From Cytophagaceae bacterium (GTDB lineage: Bacteria > Bacteroidota > Bacteroidia > Cytophagales > JAIYAX01), in contig JAIYAX010000007.1 of the NCBI GenBank assembly GCA_027488815.1, positions 62,001 to 126,000 on the forward strand: a stretch of DNA of 64,000 nucleotides, in the 5' to 3' direction. A model generated the notes under the pieces. It made no database searches. It was not told the origin of the DNA and saw only the letters and a program-made list of their open reading frames with translations. The position numbers were made by a program, and so were the translations under genes. This document shows positions 19,568-27,355 of the stretch, piece after piece (the stretch's first letter is position 1; each line of letters opens with the position of its first letter).

Positions 19568-20538
19568 GTCTTTTGTTCAAGTTCGTCCCAGATAAGAGCA
19601 GCAGTGCCAAGCACAGCAGCATTTTTGCCCTGTAGGCCCGAGATGGCAAGCTTTACTTTGCCTTTGAAAATCGGAGTCATGTGGGCTTCCATGTTTTGGT
19701 AGGCCGGCTGGTAAATAAGGTCTTTGGCGTTGGCAAGTCCACCAAACAAGAAAATGGCTTCTGGGCTAGTATGAACAACCGCATCGGCAAGTTTCATTCC
19801 AAGTATACGGCCTGTGTATTCAAATGCGAGCATCGCAATTTTATCTCCCCTGAGGGCGTGCTCGCTGATCATTTCAGCGGAAAGGTCATCAAATGCCACT
19901 TTTCGTAAAGGGCTGGGATCCATATAGTCAGCGAGTAATTTGTAAACAGTTCGCCTAATGCCGGTTGCAGAAACATAGGTCTCCAGACAGCCTCGTCGAC
20001 CGCAACCACAAAATCGGCCATTCACATTCACCAGCGTATGACCCAATTCGCCCGCAAATCCATCGTGCCCGTACACCAGTTTACCATTCACCACGATACC
20101 ACTCCCCAGGCCGGTACCCATGGTAATCATGATAAAATCCTTCATTCCCCTGGCTGAGCCAAAGCGCATTTCACCTATGGCTGCAGCGTTGGCATCGTTG
20201 GTGAGCACGATTGGCACCTTAAATTCATTCTTTAACAGCTCACAAATATTGGTCACCGGGCCCCAGCGCAGGTTTGGAGGATTTTCAATGTTGCCGGTAT
20301 GGTAGTTGGCATTGGGGGCGCCGATGCCTATTCCTTTCAGGGTATAGCCAGCCTTCAAACCATCAAAAAGTGCACGAATACCTGCAAACAGCCTTGGCAG
20401 GAAGCGGGTGACAGGCTCATCAGCAAGGGTCAGAATTTTATCCTCAGCCAGCAGATTGCCTTCCTGATCAACAAAACCAAAGGTAGAAGTAGTGCCTCCT
20501 ATATCGAGACCCAGCACAATGTCGTTTACTTTCTCCAT
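19564..20538 (-). CDS. ROK family sugar kinase (glucokinase-like)
   Basis: 324 residues. The N-terminal ATP-binding motif is VLGLDIGGTTSTFG. The catalytic-region sequence is VPIVLTNDANAAAIGE, and the ROK zinc motif CGCGRRGCLETY lies near residue 180. There is no DNA-binding N-terminal domain, so it is a kinase, not a NagC/XylR repressor. Glucose is the likely substrate because the operon also encodes a sugar permease (upstream, 13-base overlap) and an amylase (downstream, ATGA overlap). It would trap imported glucose as glucose-6-phosphate. Confidence 0.9.
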   Translation of the reverse strand: MEKVNDIVLGLDIGGTTSTFGFVDQEGNLLAEDKILTLADEPVTRFLPRLFAGIRALFDGLKAGYTLKGIGIGAPNANYHTGNIENPPNLRWGPVTNICELLKNEFKVPIVLTNDANAAAIGEMRFGSARGMKDFIMITMGTGLGSGIVVNGKLVYGHDGFAGELGHTLVNVNGRFCGCGRRGCLETYVSATGIRRTVYKLLADYMDPSPLRKVAFDDLSAEMISEHALRGDKIAMLAFEYTGRILGMKLADAVVHTSPEAIFLFGGLANAKDLIYQPAYQNMEAHMTPIFKGKVKLAISGLQGKNAAVLGTAALIWDELEQKT

Positions 20539-21770
20539 GCATAGCCTTTAAATCCGTAAAAGGCAATGTAAAGATAGCATAGCAGCGGCAGAAAAAAGGC
20601 CAGTTTCAAGCCGAAGTTATCTGCCAGAGCACCTTGTATCAATGGGATGAGTGCACCTCCGACTATAGCCGTGCATAGGATGCCGGAGGCTTTGTCTGTA
20701 TAACTGCCAACTTCTTTTATAGCTAAAGTAAAAATGGTAGCAAACATGATGGAGTTAAACAAACCCACCGCCAGAATGGAATACATCGCTAGGCTGCCAT
20801 TGCTCATGATGCTGAGCAGTACACATAGAGCGGCCCCCACACTTTGTAGTACCAGCAAATGCTGTGCTTTTACCACCCGCATGAGAGCGGAACCCAAAAA
20901 CCTCCCAACCATAGCTCCTCCCCAATAGTAAGCCACATAATGCCCGGCCTCCTGTTCTGAAAGCCCCATCACATCTGCCTGACCAATGTAGTTGATGAGG
21001 AAACTGCCAATGGCAACTTCAGCACCTACGTAAACGAAAATGCCAATAACTCCGAGTACCAAATGAGGGAAGTCAAACAATCGATGAGTAGAGTTTTCAT
21101 CATTCTTTCCGGCTCTGAGGTCCGGTAATTTGATAAAGGACACGCCCAGCGCTATCAAGACCAACAGTCCTCCGATGATCAGATAGGGGATTTCTACGGC
21201 TGACGGATCTACTGAAGCTCCTGTGGCTTGATCAAGATCCGGTAGGTTGGAAAGAATAAGGTAGGTGCCAAAAAAGGGAGCAATGGTGGTTCCCAGGGAG
21301 TTGAAGGCCTGTGAAAAAACCAATCTCGCTGAGGATGTTTCAGGTGAGCCCAGGGCAGCGACAAATGGGTTGCCTGCAACTTGTAAGAGAACGATGCCGG
21401 TGGCTAAGATGAACAAGGCACCCAGAAATAAACCATACGCTTTATAGGCTGCGGCAGGTAAGAAGAGGAAAGCCCCGATGGCCGCCAGCACAAAACCCAG
21501 AATCATTCCTTTTTTATAACCCATTCGCTCTACCAGTGTGCCTGCCGGGATTGACATTACAAAATAGGCACCAAAGAAACAGGTGTTGATCAGCATCACC
21601 TGCGTATAGTTGAGCGTGAAGATGAGCTTGAGGTAAGGGATCAGGATGTCATTGAGGCAAGTGATGAAGCCCATCATGAAAAACAGCAGATTGAGCACAG
21701 AAAGGGCTACGCCATAAGATGCTCCGCTTGAAGAGACAGAAGAAGAAGGGGTGCCGGTGAAGGAGGCCAT
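20526..21770 (-). CDS. Sugar MFS transporter, FHS (FucP-like) family
   Basis: A 414-residue, twelve-helix major facilitator of the fucose/galactose/glucose-H+ symporter group. The opening NLLFFMMGFITCLNDILIPY and the later QVAGNPFVAALG are hallmarks of this group. It is first in the operon and overlaps the ROK gene by 13 bases. A role in importing glucose or maltose released from alpha-glucan across the inner membrane is inferred from the neighbours. The sugar is not certain. The divergent lipoprotein gene begins 179 bases upstream. Confidence 0.9.
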   Translation of the reverse strand: MASFTGTPSSSVSSSGASYGVALSVLNLLFFMMGFITCLNDILIPYLKLIFTLNYTQVMLINTCFFGAYFVMSIPAGTLVERMGYKKGMILGFVLAAIGAFLFLPAAAYKAYGLFLGALFILATGIVLLQVAGNPFVAALGSPETSSARLVFSQAFNSLGTTIAPFFGTYLILSNLPDLDQATGASVDPSAVEIPYLIIGGLLVLIALGVSFIKLPDLRAGKNDENSTHRLFDFPHLVLGVIGIFVYVGAEVAIGSFLINYIGQADVMGLSEQEAGHYVAYYWGGAMVGRFLGSALMRVVKAQHLLVLQSVGAALCVLLSIMSNGSLAMYSILAVGLFNSIMFATIFTLAIKEVGSYTDKASGILCTAIVGGALIPLIQGALADNFGLKLAFFLPLLCYLYIAFYGFKGYAWRK

Positions 21771-21783
21771 AGGAGATCAGGTG

Positions 21784-21792
21784 TTAATGTTG
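21784..21792. promoter_or_regulatory. Half-site resembling the susC/GH31 operator
   Basis: TTAATGTTG, 14 bases upstream of the sugar permease start, differs at one position from the right arm (reverse complement TTAACGTTG) of the palindrome between susC and the GH31 gene. A single half-site may be chance. Confidence 0.25.
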
Positions 21793-21872
21793 AAAAGCTA
21801 ATGCTTTGTTTCTATTCAGTATCAGAATAATGTTTTGCGGATTTTCCGAATAGGCAATGCAAAACAATAAAA

Positions 21873-21904
21873 TTGCCTTGAATACAAAATAAAAAATATA
21901 TTTG
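21873..21904 (+). promoter_or_regulatory. Bacteroidota-type promoter of the lipoprotein gene
   Basis: The -7 element TATATTTG (21897-21904) matches the TAnnTTTG consensus exactly, with a TTG 21 bases upstream (21873-21875). It gives a leader of about 40 bases before the lipoprotein ATG. A TTAACATTA sequence at 21909-21917, similar to the left arm of the 30.58-kb palindrome, would lie at the transcription start. Confidence 0.5.
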
Positions 21905-21949
21905 TGGCTTAACATTAAACACACGTACAACAAAAAATTGCACAGACAC

Positions 21950-22825
21950 ATGAGAAAAATTAACATGATTGCCGCCCTGTTCCTATCCTTTGCGATATTC
22001 AGCTGCGGAGACGATGATCCGGCACCGGCACCAACAGGCGGTGGAGGTGGAGGAGGAAACGTAGGAGGAATTGATGGTACCTATGCCAGCAATGAAGGCT
22101 ATACACTAATAGGTACTTATGGACCAGGTAAAGACAGCACCGGTTTTGACCCACATGGAGTAATGCGTCTTTATGCTAAAAAATCCAATGATAAAGTAAC
22201 CTTCTTCCTTGCAGGTAATGCAGAAAGAAATGGTAACAACCTGGCCATGTATATTGGAGCAAGTGGAGTTACAGGCGGTATTACTGCAGGAGCACAATTG
22301 CCGGCAGCTGATGATCCTGATGGATGTTTTGATGGATCAAGACCAACTCTTGATTTTGAATGCGATATGGCAGTTCGCATTGCATCCAGTGGTGATAATG
22401 GCGGAAGCTTCTACATGTCAGCCGTAAACTATGCTGCACCCGTAGCCAGCAAGTTCATTGATGTGTTTCTTGGAAATCATCCTGCTGATGGTACTACCAA
22501 GACAGTAACACAGGTGATCAAGCCAGTAGGCGGTACCAATCAACCCGCAGTTACTACCTTTAACAATATTCGTACAGCCTATTTCCATACTAGTAACCTC
22601 AACAGCAATACTGCTCTTGACAAAGGTTGGGAGATTGAAATCCCAAGATCTGCTGTAGGTAACACAGGTACTTTGAAAATCCTTGTATGTTATTTCTCAG
22701 GTTCAGGTGATTTCTGGTCTGCCAATACGATCCCTGCTAAGCCTGGAAATGGGGCTAACAACCTGGCAGGTAATCCTAACCTGGTGGTTTCAAACGTGAC
22801 AATGCACATCAATTTCACCTTGTAA
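21950..22825 (+). CDS. Outer-surface lipoprotein of unknown function
   Basis: A 291-residue lipoprotein from the ATG at 21950, which places the lipobox AIFSC directly after a single hydrophobic helix; the ATG-less upstream extension is not needed. After the acylated Cys come DDD, a Pro/Ala-rich spacer and a seven-glycine linker, which would hold the domain away from the membrane. The mature part is beta-rich with no recognised family; the GWEIEIPRSAVG segment near the end resembles CBM9/DOMON-like sandwich folds, but this is only an impression. It lies between the sugar permease operon and the accessory island, so carbohydrate binding at the surface (a SusE-like role) is a hypothesis. A strong terminator follows. 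Confidence 0.8.
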   Translation: MRKINMIAALFLSFAIFSCGDDDPAPAPTGGGGGGGNVGGIDGTYASNEGYTLIGTYGPGKDSTGFDPHGVMRLYAKKSNDKVTFFLAGNAERNGNNLAMYIGASGVTGGITAGAQLPAADDPDGCFDGSRPTLDFECDMAVRIASSGDNGGSFYMSAVNYAAPVASKFIDVFLGNHPADGTTKTVTQVIKPVGGTNQPAVTTFNNIRTAYFHTSNLNSNTALDKGWEIEIPRSAVGNTGTLKILVCYFSGSGDFWSANTIPAKPGNGANNLAGNPNLVVSNVTMHINFTL

Positions 22826-22844
22826 TCAGGTAAAAGCATAAGTG

Positions 22845-22871
22845 AAAAGGCTCCTTCGGGAGCCTTTTTTT
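22845..22871 (+). terminator. Terminator of the lipoprotein gene
   Basis: Arms AAAAGGCTCC and GGAGCCTTTT with a TTCG tetraloop, then a T-run. Confidence 0.9.
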
Positions 22872-23109
22872 ATGCCCTACTTATGATTTAAAGCACATTA
22901 TCTGAAATAGCTCTGAACAATAGACTGAATAATGCTCAACCGATGATCGAAAGATTAAACAATTTTTTGATTAGGGATATGGCTCAAAGATTCCAGAAGA
23001 AGGATCATTGAAATAAAAGCCAATAATTTGCTTTATTCGAAATATTAGTCTAGTGCAAAAGCACGAGAGTCAGGCTTGTTGTGGCGGTTACGACCGGTCA
23101 AATGTTCAA

Positions 23110-23433
23110 TCAATCAACATAAGTCTCCAGGATAGCGCTTTTTACCTTGTCGATTTCTTTTTCCGATAGAAAATCAAACAACTTTACAACCCGACTTCTG
23201 TCTATCGTTCGGATTTGATCCAGTACCACCCATCCTTTTTGTTTGTTGTGCCTTACTTATACTCGAGTTGGGTAGGGTTTTGAACTGCTCGTCATTGGGG
23301 CGATCACAATGGTTTGAAGGTACTTGCTCATTTCATCAGGAGAGAGCACCACACAAGGGTGGGTCTTTTTCATTCCACTTTCCATGGTCTGATCAAGGTT
23401 TACCAGAACGATTTGATACTGCTTTATTTCCAC
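23110..23433 (-). pseudogene. mazF: MazF-type endoribonuclease toxin with in-frame stop codon
   Basis: Starting at the GTG at 23431-23433, one continuous frame reads VEIKQYQIVLVNLDQTM, then KKTHPCVVLSPDE, TIVIAPMTSS, YPTRV, a TAA stop (23257-23259), then KGWVVLDQIRTIDRSRV and KLFDFLSEKEI, ending at TGA. Without the stop it would be 107 residues, the normal MazF/PemK length, with the family's typical strands in order. There is no length change, so one base substitution (for example GAA to TAA) explains the break. The GTG overlaps the mazE stop by 10 bases, as expected in a mazEF operon. The truncated 58-residue product would lack the C-terminal half. Readthrough or a sequencing error cannot be excluded. 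Confidence 0.85.
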
Positions 23434-23669
23434 TCCTCATTGTTTTCGTCCTCAAATACATCTTCCATAAGAGCTTTGTCATCACCATTTTCATGCATCT
23501 TTTTAAAGGCTTCATCCCAATCATCTCTTGAAGAAGTTCTGGGCTTGAGGATGATGTAGTCCTTTTCCATGATCAGTTCAATGGAATCCTGTATGTTGAA
23601 CCGCTCGATGATCGTTTTCGAAAGCCGTATGCCCTTGGAATTACCGATGGAGATGAGTGGAATGTTCAT
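23424..23669 (-). CDS. mazE: MazE-type antitoxin (AbrB/SpoVT fold)
   Basis: 81 residues. The N-terminal half has the swapped-hairpin DNA-binding signature of MazE/AbrB proteins: ISIGNSKGIRLSKTIIERF followed by DSIELIMEKDYIILKP. The acidic C-terminal tail (DDWDEAFKKMHENGDD onward) is the part that would wrap around MazF. It precedes and overlaps mazF. It is probably autoregulatory; an exact TAACTTTG (complement of 23688-23695) lies about 20 bases upstream of the start. The frame is intact even though mazF is interrupted. Confidence 0.85.
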   Translation of the reverse strand: MNIPLISIGNSKGIRLSKTIIERFNIQDSIELIMEKDYIILKPRTSSRDDWDEAFKKMHENGDDKALMEDVFEDENNEEWK

Positions 23670-23679
23670 GGGATAGAGA

Positions 23680-23848
23680 TGTAATTACAAAGTTATTACA
23701 TCTTCAGTTTTCAGCTTTTGGAATTGTTTCTAATTGAAAATCTTTGAGCTTCCTGAGTGAATTGTTTTACAAAAAAGTAGGAAGGGGAGGGGTATGAGAT
23801 GAAAGCTCGTAACAGCAGGGGGTGCGAGCTGCAAGCTCGCACCAGCAG
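23680..23848. repeat. 170-bp direct repeat, copy 1
   Basis: This sequence, from TGTAATTACAAAGTTATTAC to GCACCAGCAG, recurs at 24741-24910 in the same orientation with high identity. It lies between mazE and the 3' end of the CPBP gene and includes the possible mazE promoter. Its right end carries a perfect 9-bp stem, GGTGCGAGC and GCTCGCACC around TGCAA (23821-23843). Confidence 0.9.
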
Positions 23849-23860
23849 CGGCAGGTGCTT

Positions 23861-24559
23861 TTAGGCATTGATTTGGGCTTGCTTGTGCTTTTTTAATAAA
23901 ATAAAATTAATAACCAAGGCACTTAACATTGGGAAAAATAGGATAGTGAAATAAGCAAAATATGAAACTGTTACAACGGGTTGCGGCAAACCTTGTACGA
24001 ATATTCCATTTCCGATTGGCCCTTGTGAAAAAATAAAGCCTTGAGTTATGTTCCAGCCCAAATGAATTGCACATGGTATGTATAGAGAAAAAGTTTTTGC
24101 ATATCCATAGGCATACAGAAGTCCCATAATTCCAGTTGTGGCAAATGTAATTGCCATTTGTGTAGGATTTCCAATTACTTCAAATGAAAACCAATGATAA
24201 ATTCCAAAAGCAATAGATGAGATAATGATTGCTTTTATTGAACCCATTTTCCTAATAAAAATATAGAAAATAACTCCTCGAAAAATCAATTCTTCGAATA
24301 AAACAGACTTAATATTCCACCAAATGGCTTCTAAGATCAGACTTATTTTAAGGGAGGGGTTTAGTTCCCATTGCTCCTTAGCAAAATACATTCGAGAGAA
24401 AAAGCCAGTCGAACAACAAATCGCAGTAATTATAAAGAATAGAAAGAAGTCAAAAACCCTTCGTTTTGTTGGATAGAGTCCTAAAAAAGATAAGTTTCCT
24501 TTTTCAAAAAGCCAAACTATTAACCAGGAAAGAGAAAGCTGAACAATAATACCTATCAT
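23861..24559 (-). CDS. CPBP family intramembrane metalloprotease
   Basis: A 232-residue polytopic protein of the CAAX protease/bacteriocin-processing (Abi/CPBP) family. The catalytic motif EELIFRG (E89, E90, R94) is followed by the second motif FGIYHW and the third HLGWN. About six to seven hydrophobic helices are visible. Members cleave substrates within the membrane and are linked to prenyl-protein processing, bacteriocin immunity or stress. The substrate here is unknown. The gene lies exactly between two 170-bp direct repeats, and its A+T content is higher than that of the flanking sugar genes, which suggests it was acquired. Confidence 0.88.
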   Translation of the reverse strand: MIGIIVQLSLSWLIVWLFEKGNLSFLGLYPTKRRVFDFFLFFIITAICCSTGFFSRMYFAKEQWELNPSLKISLILEAIWWNIKSVLFEELIFRGVIFYIFIRKMGSIKAIIISSIAFGIYHWFSFEVIGNPTQMAITFATTGIMGLLYAYGYAKTFSLYIPCAIHLGWNITQGFIFSQGPIGNGIFVQGLPQPVVTVSYFAYFTILFFPMLSALVINFILLKKHKQAQINA

Positions 24560-24740
24560 TTTTTTACTTTCTATTTGTAGAATGCAACTTAAGCTTGCAC
24601 ATAACGGTTGGCAGATTTGCGATGGGGGGGACTTTTACCAAAAGTTTTCAGTAGGAGAAATTAACTTCCGGCTACCACAAAACTGCCTGCGGAGCACGAA
24701 ACCCTGCCTATTGCAAATGTGCGGCTACCAGCAGGAGAGG
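24560..24740. other. Non-coding spacer with imperfect long hairpin
   Basis: This is the first part of a 365-base gene-free stretch. GCAGATTTGCGATGGG (24611-24626) is nearly inverse to CCTATTGCAAATGTGC (about 24707-24722), with roughly 13 of 16 positions pairing around an 80-base loop. CATAACGGTTGGC precedes the left arm. A short open frame across it (24582-24824) has no coding features. The rest of the gap is direct repeat copy 2. Confidence 0.5.
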
Positions 24741-24910
24741 TGTAATTACAAAGTTATTACAAATTCTCAAGTTTTCGGCTTTTGGAATTGTTTATTATTG
24801 GCAATCTTTGAGCTTCCTGAGTGAATTATTTTACAAAAAGTAGGAAGGGGAGGGGTATGAGATGAAAGCTCGTAACAGCAAGGGGTGAGAGCTGCAAGCT
24901 CGCACAAGCA
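24741..24910. repeat. 170-bp direct repeat, copy 2
   Basis: The second copy of the 23680-23848 repeat, about 1,061 bases away. Shared blocks include TGTAATTACAAAGTTATTAC, GCTTTTGGAATTGTTT, CTTTGAGCTTCCTGAGTGAA and GTAGGAAGGGGAGGGGTATG. The terminal hairpin has a mismatch (GTGAGAGC/GCTCGCAC). It ends 15 bases from the stop of the DUF6090 gene. Confidence 0.9.
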
Positions 24911-24924
24911 GAAGTATATTTTAA

Positions 24925-25665
24925 TTAGTCTAACCTCTTTATTTCAGACTCTAAATGGTTTATTAATTTACTAGTTCTTTTGTGTGTACCGATATAAGTC
25001 GATTTAAGAAAAAAATCGGTCTTATTCCTGATTGTCTTTACATAATGCATGTACTCCTTGCTTTGCTTTAAGTTCTCAAAATCATTAGGTATCATTTCTC
25101 CGTATAAGTTCCAGTTTTTGGTATCAAATGGATAACTCTGGTCAAAATTAGTTGGATAGAAATTCTTCTCAATAGTTTGTACATAGTCAGTTAATTGAGA
25201 TTCGAACTTTTTCAGGCCGTTGTAGTTAAATTCATATATCCTAACGATACTATTTCTTAAAGTGTCATTGGAAATCGTTTCTAAGCCTCTTGATTTTAAT
25301 GTTTCATATGGACCGACATTACTATAAAAAACAGCAACTAAGCATGGTCCTGAAAAATACTTATTCATTTTTGGCTCGTACGTTAATTTATTGTCAAGTA
25401 ACGCTAAGATGGTGTCGCATGAAGTAATGACTTTGTTATAGAGATATATATTAAATTCAAGATCATTTTTATCTAGTTTAAGCGCCTCATTTATATCTTT
25501 TAAAGTCTGTATCTCTATTTTTTTTGCCTTGTTGTCATCAGCCCAACTACTTAATTGAAACGCAACTAAGATACCAAGTACAATTAGCAAGATTTCTCCT
25601 AAAGCATACTTTATGAAGCTACTAAGCTTCAAAGGAGTTAGATTTTTATTCAGAAATAGTCTCAT
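24925..25665 (-). CDS. DUF6090 family membrane-anchored protein
   Basis: 246 residues. The N-terminus FIKYALGEILLIVLGILVAFQLSSW is a single transmembrane helix of the pattern typical of DUF6090 proteins, which are abundant in Bacteroidota and often occur in multiple copies. The rest is a helical soluble part likely outside the cytoplasmic membrane, with the family-like SRGLETISNDTLRNSIVRIYE. No function is established. It is A+T-rich compared with the sugar genes around it. It forms the right edge of the accessory segment that begins with mazF. Confidence 0.8.
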   Translation of the reverse strand: MRLFLNKNLTPLKLSSFIKYALGEILLIVLGILVAFQLSSWADDNKAKKIEIQTLKDINEALKLDKNDLEFNIYLYNKVITSCDTILALLDNKLTYEPKMNKYFSGPCLVAVFYSNVGPYETLKSRGLETISNDTLRNSIVRIYEFNYNGLKKFESQLTDYVQTIEKNFYPTNFDQSYPFDTKNWNLYGEMIPNDFENLKQSKEYMHYVKTIRNKTDFFLKSTYIGTHKRTSKLINHLESEIKRLD

Positions 25666-25903
25666 TTACTATAGTCGTTTAAAAGTCTCCATGGCTTGCC
25701 AGAAACTAACTTATAACACTGATACCATCAAACCAATACAACCATTGTAGTGTGGCTAGGACTGATAAACCAAATGATCTTCCCCTTTCCCAAATATCCC
25801 AAACCTTGTCTAAACCCCCAAGAAAACCTGTCACTATTTTTAGTCTAAGCGATCTTGCCTTATCTGCTAAACTGAATAGAAACAAAGCGTTTTACCCTTA
25901 AGA

Positions 25904-25935
25904 ATCAAAAACCCCGATGGCTCGGGGTTTTTGAT
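25904..25935. terminator. Terminator after susD
   Basis: Perfect arms ATCAAAAACCCCGA and TCGGGGTTTTTGAT around TGGC, 11 bases past the susD stop on the minus strand. It is symmetric, so it could act in both directions. Confidence 0.88.
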
Positions 25936-25946
25936 TTAGGGCTGGG

Positions 25947-27350
25947 CTAGTTTTGCTCGATATCCGGATTTCCGGCGATCTCTTCCTGAGGGATTTTGAA
26001 CAACAAGCTCCGGTCGTTGTACGGTACACCCGCACGCATCGTCCCTTTTAACTTCCGGATCTGGTTGTAGCGGTCTCCTTCAAAAGCCAGTTCCTTGCGT
26101 CTTTCCAGCCTTACTTTTTCCAATAAGCCTGCTGTGGAGGTTTCTTCTACATAGGTTTCCTTCAAAGCCCTCTGCCTGATCAGGTTATAGCTGGCAAGTG
26201 CATCGGCTGTGTTGCCATTGCCGCCGGGGCTCAGGTTAGCCTCGGCTCGGATCAGGTGCATTTCCGCCAGGCGAATCAGCACCACATTCCAGGGATTGGC
26301 ACCGGTCTGGCTGTATTTGCGCACAAATGCAAAGCCATTGGCCAGATCAGGCCTATACAATTCCTTCCTTCTGCGATCACCGCTGTCGAACAAATTGTAA
26401 AAGGCACTGTCCGCACGCATGGTGGGGTTATTGAAATCACTATAAAACCCAACCAGTGAATTGCTTTGATCAGTCGGGATATTGATCAAAAAGAAGATAT
26501 GCTCCGGACTAAAGCTCTGCCCCGATCGGTTGTAAAGCAAAGGCAAGCTATCTTCAAGGGTATAACCTACGGTGGTGATCACCTCATTGGCCTTGGTGGA
26601 GGCATTGGCATGGTCTCCCTTTTGAAAATAAACCCTTGCCAGCATAGCTTTGGCGGCATTTCCATTGGCTCGGAATCGGGTGGACAAACTGATTGCCGAA
26701 AGCAGATTATCGGAGGTCACGAGGTCCGCAATGATGTTGTTGTAGCACTCTTCCACCGTATTCCGGCTGGCCTTGGTTCCATCAAACCCTGAAATAGGCA
26801 CTTTCCGATAAATCACCCCTGCTTGTGAGTTGGTGCCGGGTGCATCTGCATTGTAAGGCAATGACCAAAACTGAACCAGGTTGTAGTGCGCATAGGCTCT
26901 GATAAACAAGGCCTCACCTTTGAACTGGTTTTTAAGGGCATCGGTCAGGGCAGGGTCGTTTATCTTGTTGTTGTCGATGGCATCGATCACCAGGTTGGCC
27001 CGGTTGATGGTGGCATAGGAGCGTTTCCACATGTCACGCAAGAGGCCGATTTGAACCGTGGTGGCCCGGTTGTAGATTTCGAAGGTTCCGAAAAAGCTTA
27101 GGTTTGGCTCAAAAACAAATGCATCGTTGGCCATGAAATCCCCAAAAGCTACAGCATTGCCACCCCCGACATTACCTTCTTGTAGACCATCATAAGCCCC
27201 GATCAGGGTAGCCTCTAGATCTTTGGAAGTAGAGATCGCCTTTGAGTCCTCAATCTGGTTGGTCAAAGGAAATTCCAAAAAGCGCTCACATGAACTTAGT
27301 ATCACCAATACCATGATGAGACAAGTGGATAGAAAAGTATTCTTTTTCAT
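25947..27350 (-). CDS. susD: SusD/RagB family nutrient-binding lipoprotein
   Basis: 467 residues. A lipoprotein signal (VILSSC, Cys at about 20) is followed by the alpha-helical SusD fold, with an early GAYDGLQ segment, AYAHYNLVQFWSLPY near residue 155 and the C-terminal segments LIRAEANL and RLERRKELAFEGDRY. It forms the lid of the outer membrane SusC channel and captures glycans. It starts 5 bases after susC ends, so the two are one transcriptional unit. The glycan is inferred to be alpha-glucan from the adjacent GH31 and nearby GH13 genes. It is slightly shorter than many SusD proteins but ends normally. Confidence 0.93.
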   Translation of the reverse strand: MKKNTFLSTCLIMVLVILSSCERFLEFPLTNQIEDSKAISTSKDLEATLIGAYDGLQEGNVGGGNAVAFGDFMANDAFVFEPNLSFFGTFEIYNRATTVQIGLLRDMWKRSYATINRANLVIDAIDNNKINDPALTDALKNQFKGEALFIRAYAHYNLVQFWSLPYNADAPGTNSQAGVIYRKVPISGFDGTKASRNTVEECYNNIIADLVTSDNLLSAISLSTRFRANGNAAKAMLARVYFQKGDHANASTKANEVITTVGYTLEDSLPLLYNRSGQSFSPEHIFFLINIPTDQSNSLVGFYSDFNNPTMRADSAFYNLFDSGDRRRKELYRPDLANGFAFVRKYSQTGANPWNVVLIRLAEMHLIRAEANLSPGGNGNTADALASYNLIRQRALKETYVEETSTAGLLEKVRLERRKELAFEGDRYNQIRKLKGTMRAGVPYNDRSLLFKIPQEEIAGNPDIEQN

Positions 27351-27355
27351 GTGGA

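Noticed and set aside
23268-23559. Two short plus-strand open frames over mazF
   Set aside because: They are antisense to the MazE/MazF reading frames, which explain the sequence much better.
24600-24740. A true integron attC site or cassette array
   Set aside because: There is no integrase, no clear pair of core sites, and the hairpin lies at the wrong end of the gene; kept only as a weak finding.
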